From Pseudomonadota bacterium (lineage in GTDB: Bacteria; Pseudomonadota; Gammaproteobacteria; Steroidobacterales; Steroidobacteraceae): a stretch of 5,832 nucleotides of DNA. The position numbers and the translations under genes are program-made. The notes under the pieces are model-generated. The model was not told where the DNA came from, did no database searches, and saw nothing but the letters and a program-made list of their open reading frames with translations. Positions 5,452-5,832 of this stretch are shown piece after piece. The stretch lies in the NCBI GenBank assembly GCA_021792815.1, contig JAJYTX010000211.1, positions 1-5,832 of the forward strand, written 5' to 3'. Within the stretch, counting starts at the first letter, position 1. Each line of letters opens with the position of its first letter.

Positions 5452-5832
5452 ATGCTCAACAGATCGCTTGTCGTCTCATGCGTCGTCGCCGCGACCCTGG
5501 CCGCCGCGGGTCCGCCGGCGAAGGCGGACACGCTGGCCGGTTTCCTCGCCAACGGGCAGTTCAGCGGCCAGCTGCGCTCCTACTACTTCAGGCGCGACTA
5601 CTCGACGGCCTCCACGGTGAATGCCCAGGCGTTCTCGCTCGGTGGCCTGTTCAACTATCAGACGGCGCAGTTCCTCGGCGGCTTCAGCCTCGGGGCGAGC
5701 TTCTTCACCGCGAACGCCCTCGGCTCGCACAGTGCCAACCCCAAGCGCATCGACGTGACGCTCATGGGCCCGACGAATGCCATCAACACGCTCGGACAGG
5801 CGTTCGTGCAATACAGCGGCCACGGTGCCCTG
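5452..5832 (+). CDS. OprD-family outer-membrane porin (3' truncated by window edge)
   Basis: Start of a probable outer-membrane beta-barrel channel, 127 residues to the window end with the frame open. ATG 5452 is preceded by AAGGGAG (5439-5445) at 6 nt. Residues 1-25 form a signal peptide: short basic start, hydrophobic core (about 6-20) and AKA before D26 as cleavage site. The mature part has LRSYYFRRDYS (about 42-52), resembling the RNYYFxRDF signature near the start of OprD-family porins. Alternating strands such as AFSLGGLFNYQT and GGFSLGASFFT follow, then LGQAFVQYSG, resembling the LGEAYLQY strand of the family. Two Pho-box promoters precede it, so expression is probably induced by phosphate starvation. 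The substrate cannot be told from this fragment; it does not resemble the OprP/OprO phosphate porins that are usual Pho members. Family placement is fairly sure; specificity is unknown. Confidence 0.75.
   Translation, partial: MLNRSLVVSCVVAATLAAAGPPAKADTLAGFLANGQFSGQLRSYYFRRDYSTASTVNAQAFSLGGLFNYQTAQFLGGFSLGASFFTANALGSHSANPKRIDVTLMGPTNAINTLGQAFVQYSGHGAL

Overview
The window is GC-rich DNA with tightly packed genes and looks like part of a gammaproteobacterial chromosome. All the recognised proteins (TsaB, PhoB, PhoR, PhoU, DsbB, DapE and an OprD-type porin) resemble gammaproteobacterial forms. The very high GC fits a Chromatiales/Ectothiorhodospiraceae-like or similar lineage, but the sequence does not fix the genus. 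Codon use is uniform and I see no insertion sequence, tRNA, rRNA or CRISPR array.

Layout: the 3' part of tsaB (tRNA t6A synthesis) ends at 491. After 82 bp come phoB (574-1269) and phoR (1269-2588), which overlap by one base and encode the phosphate-starvation response regulator and its sensor kinase. An 85-bp gap precedes phoU (2674-3429), the negative regulator of Pho signalling. phoU overlaps dsbB (3426-3956, disulfide-bond oxidase of the inner membrane) by 4 bp. On the opposite strand dapE (3953-5083, lysine/diaminopimelate synthesis) converges on dsbB, and the two stop codons overlap. A 368-bp divergent intergenic region (5084-5451) follows, and then the 5' end of an OprD-family porin gene (5452 to the window end) reading rightward.

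The most notable signal is in the control regions. The PhoB recognition pattern, two CTGTCAT-like heptamers separated by 4 bp with a -10 element 10 bp downstream, occurs three times. One copy lies immediately upstream of phoB, implying autoregulation. The other two lie upstream of the porin, each inside a roughly 100-bp tandemly duplicated unit that also contains a hairpin-forming inverted repeat. The window therefore appears to hold both the regulator (PhoB/PhoR/PhoU) and a probable target (a porin with duplicated Pho promoters). No pst transporter genes lie next to phoU here, unlike the enterobacterial pstSCAB-phoU arrangement. The coupling of dsbB to phoU is suggestive because disulfide-bonded periplasmic phosphatases are classic Pho products, but that link is an inference.
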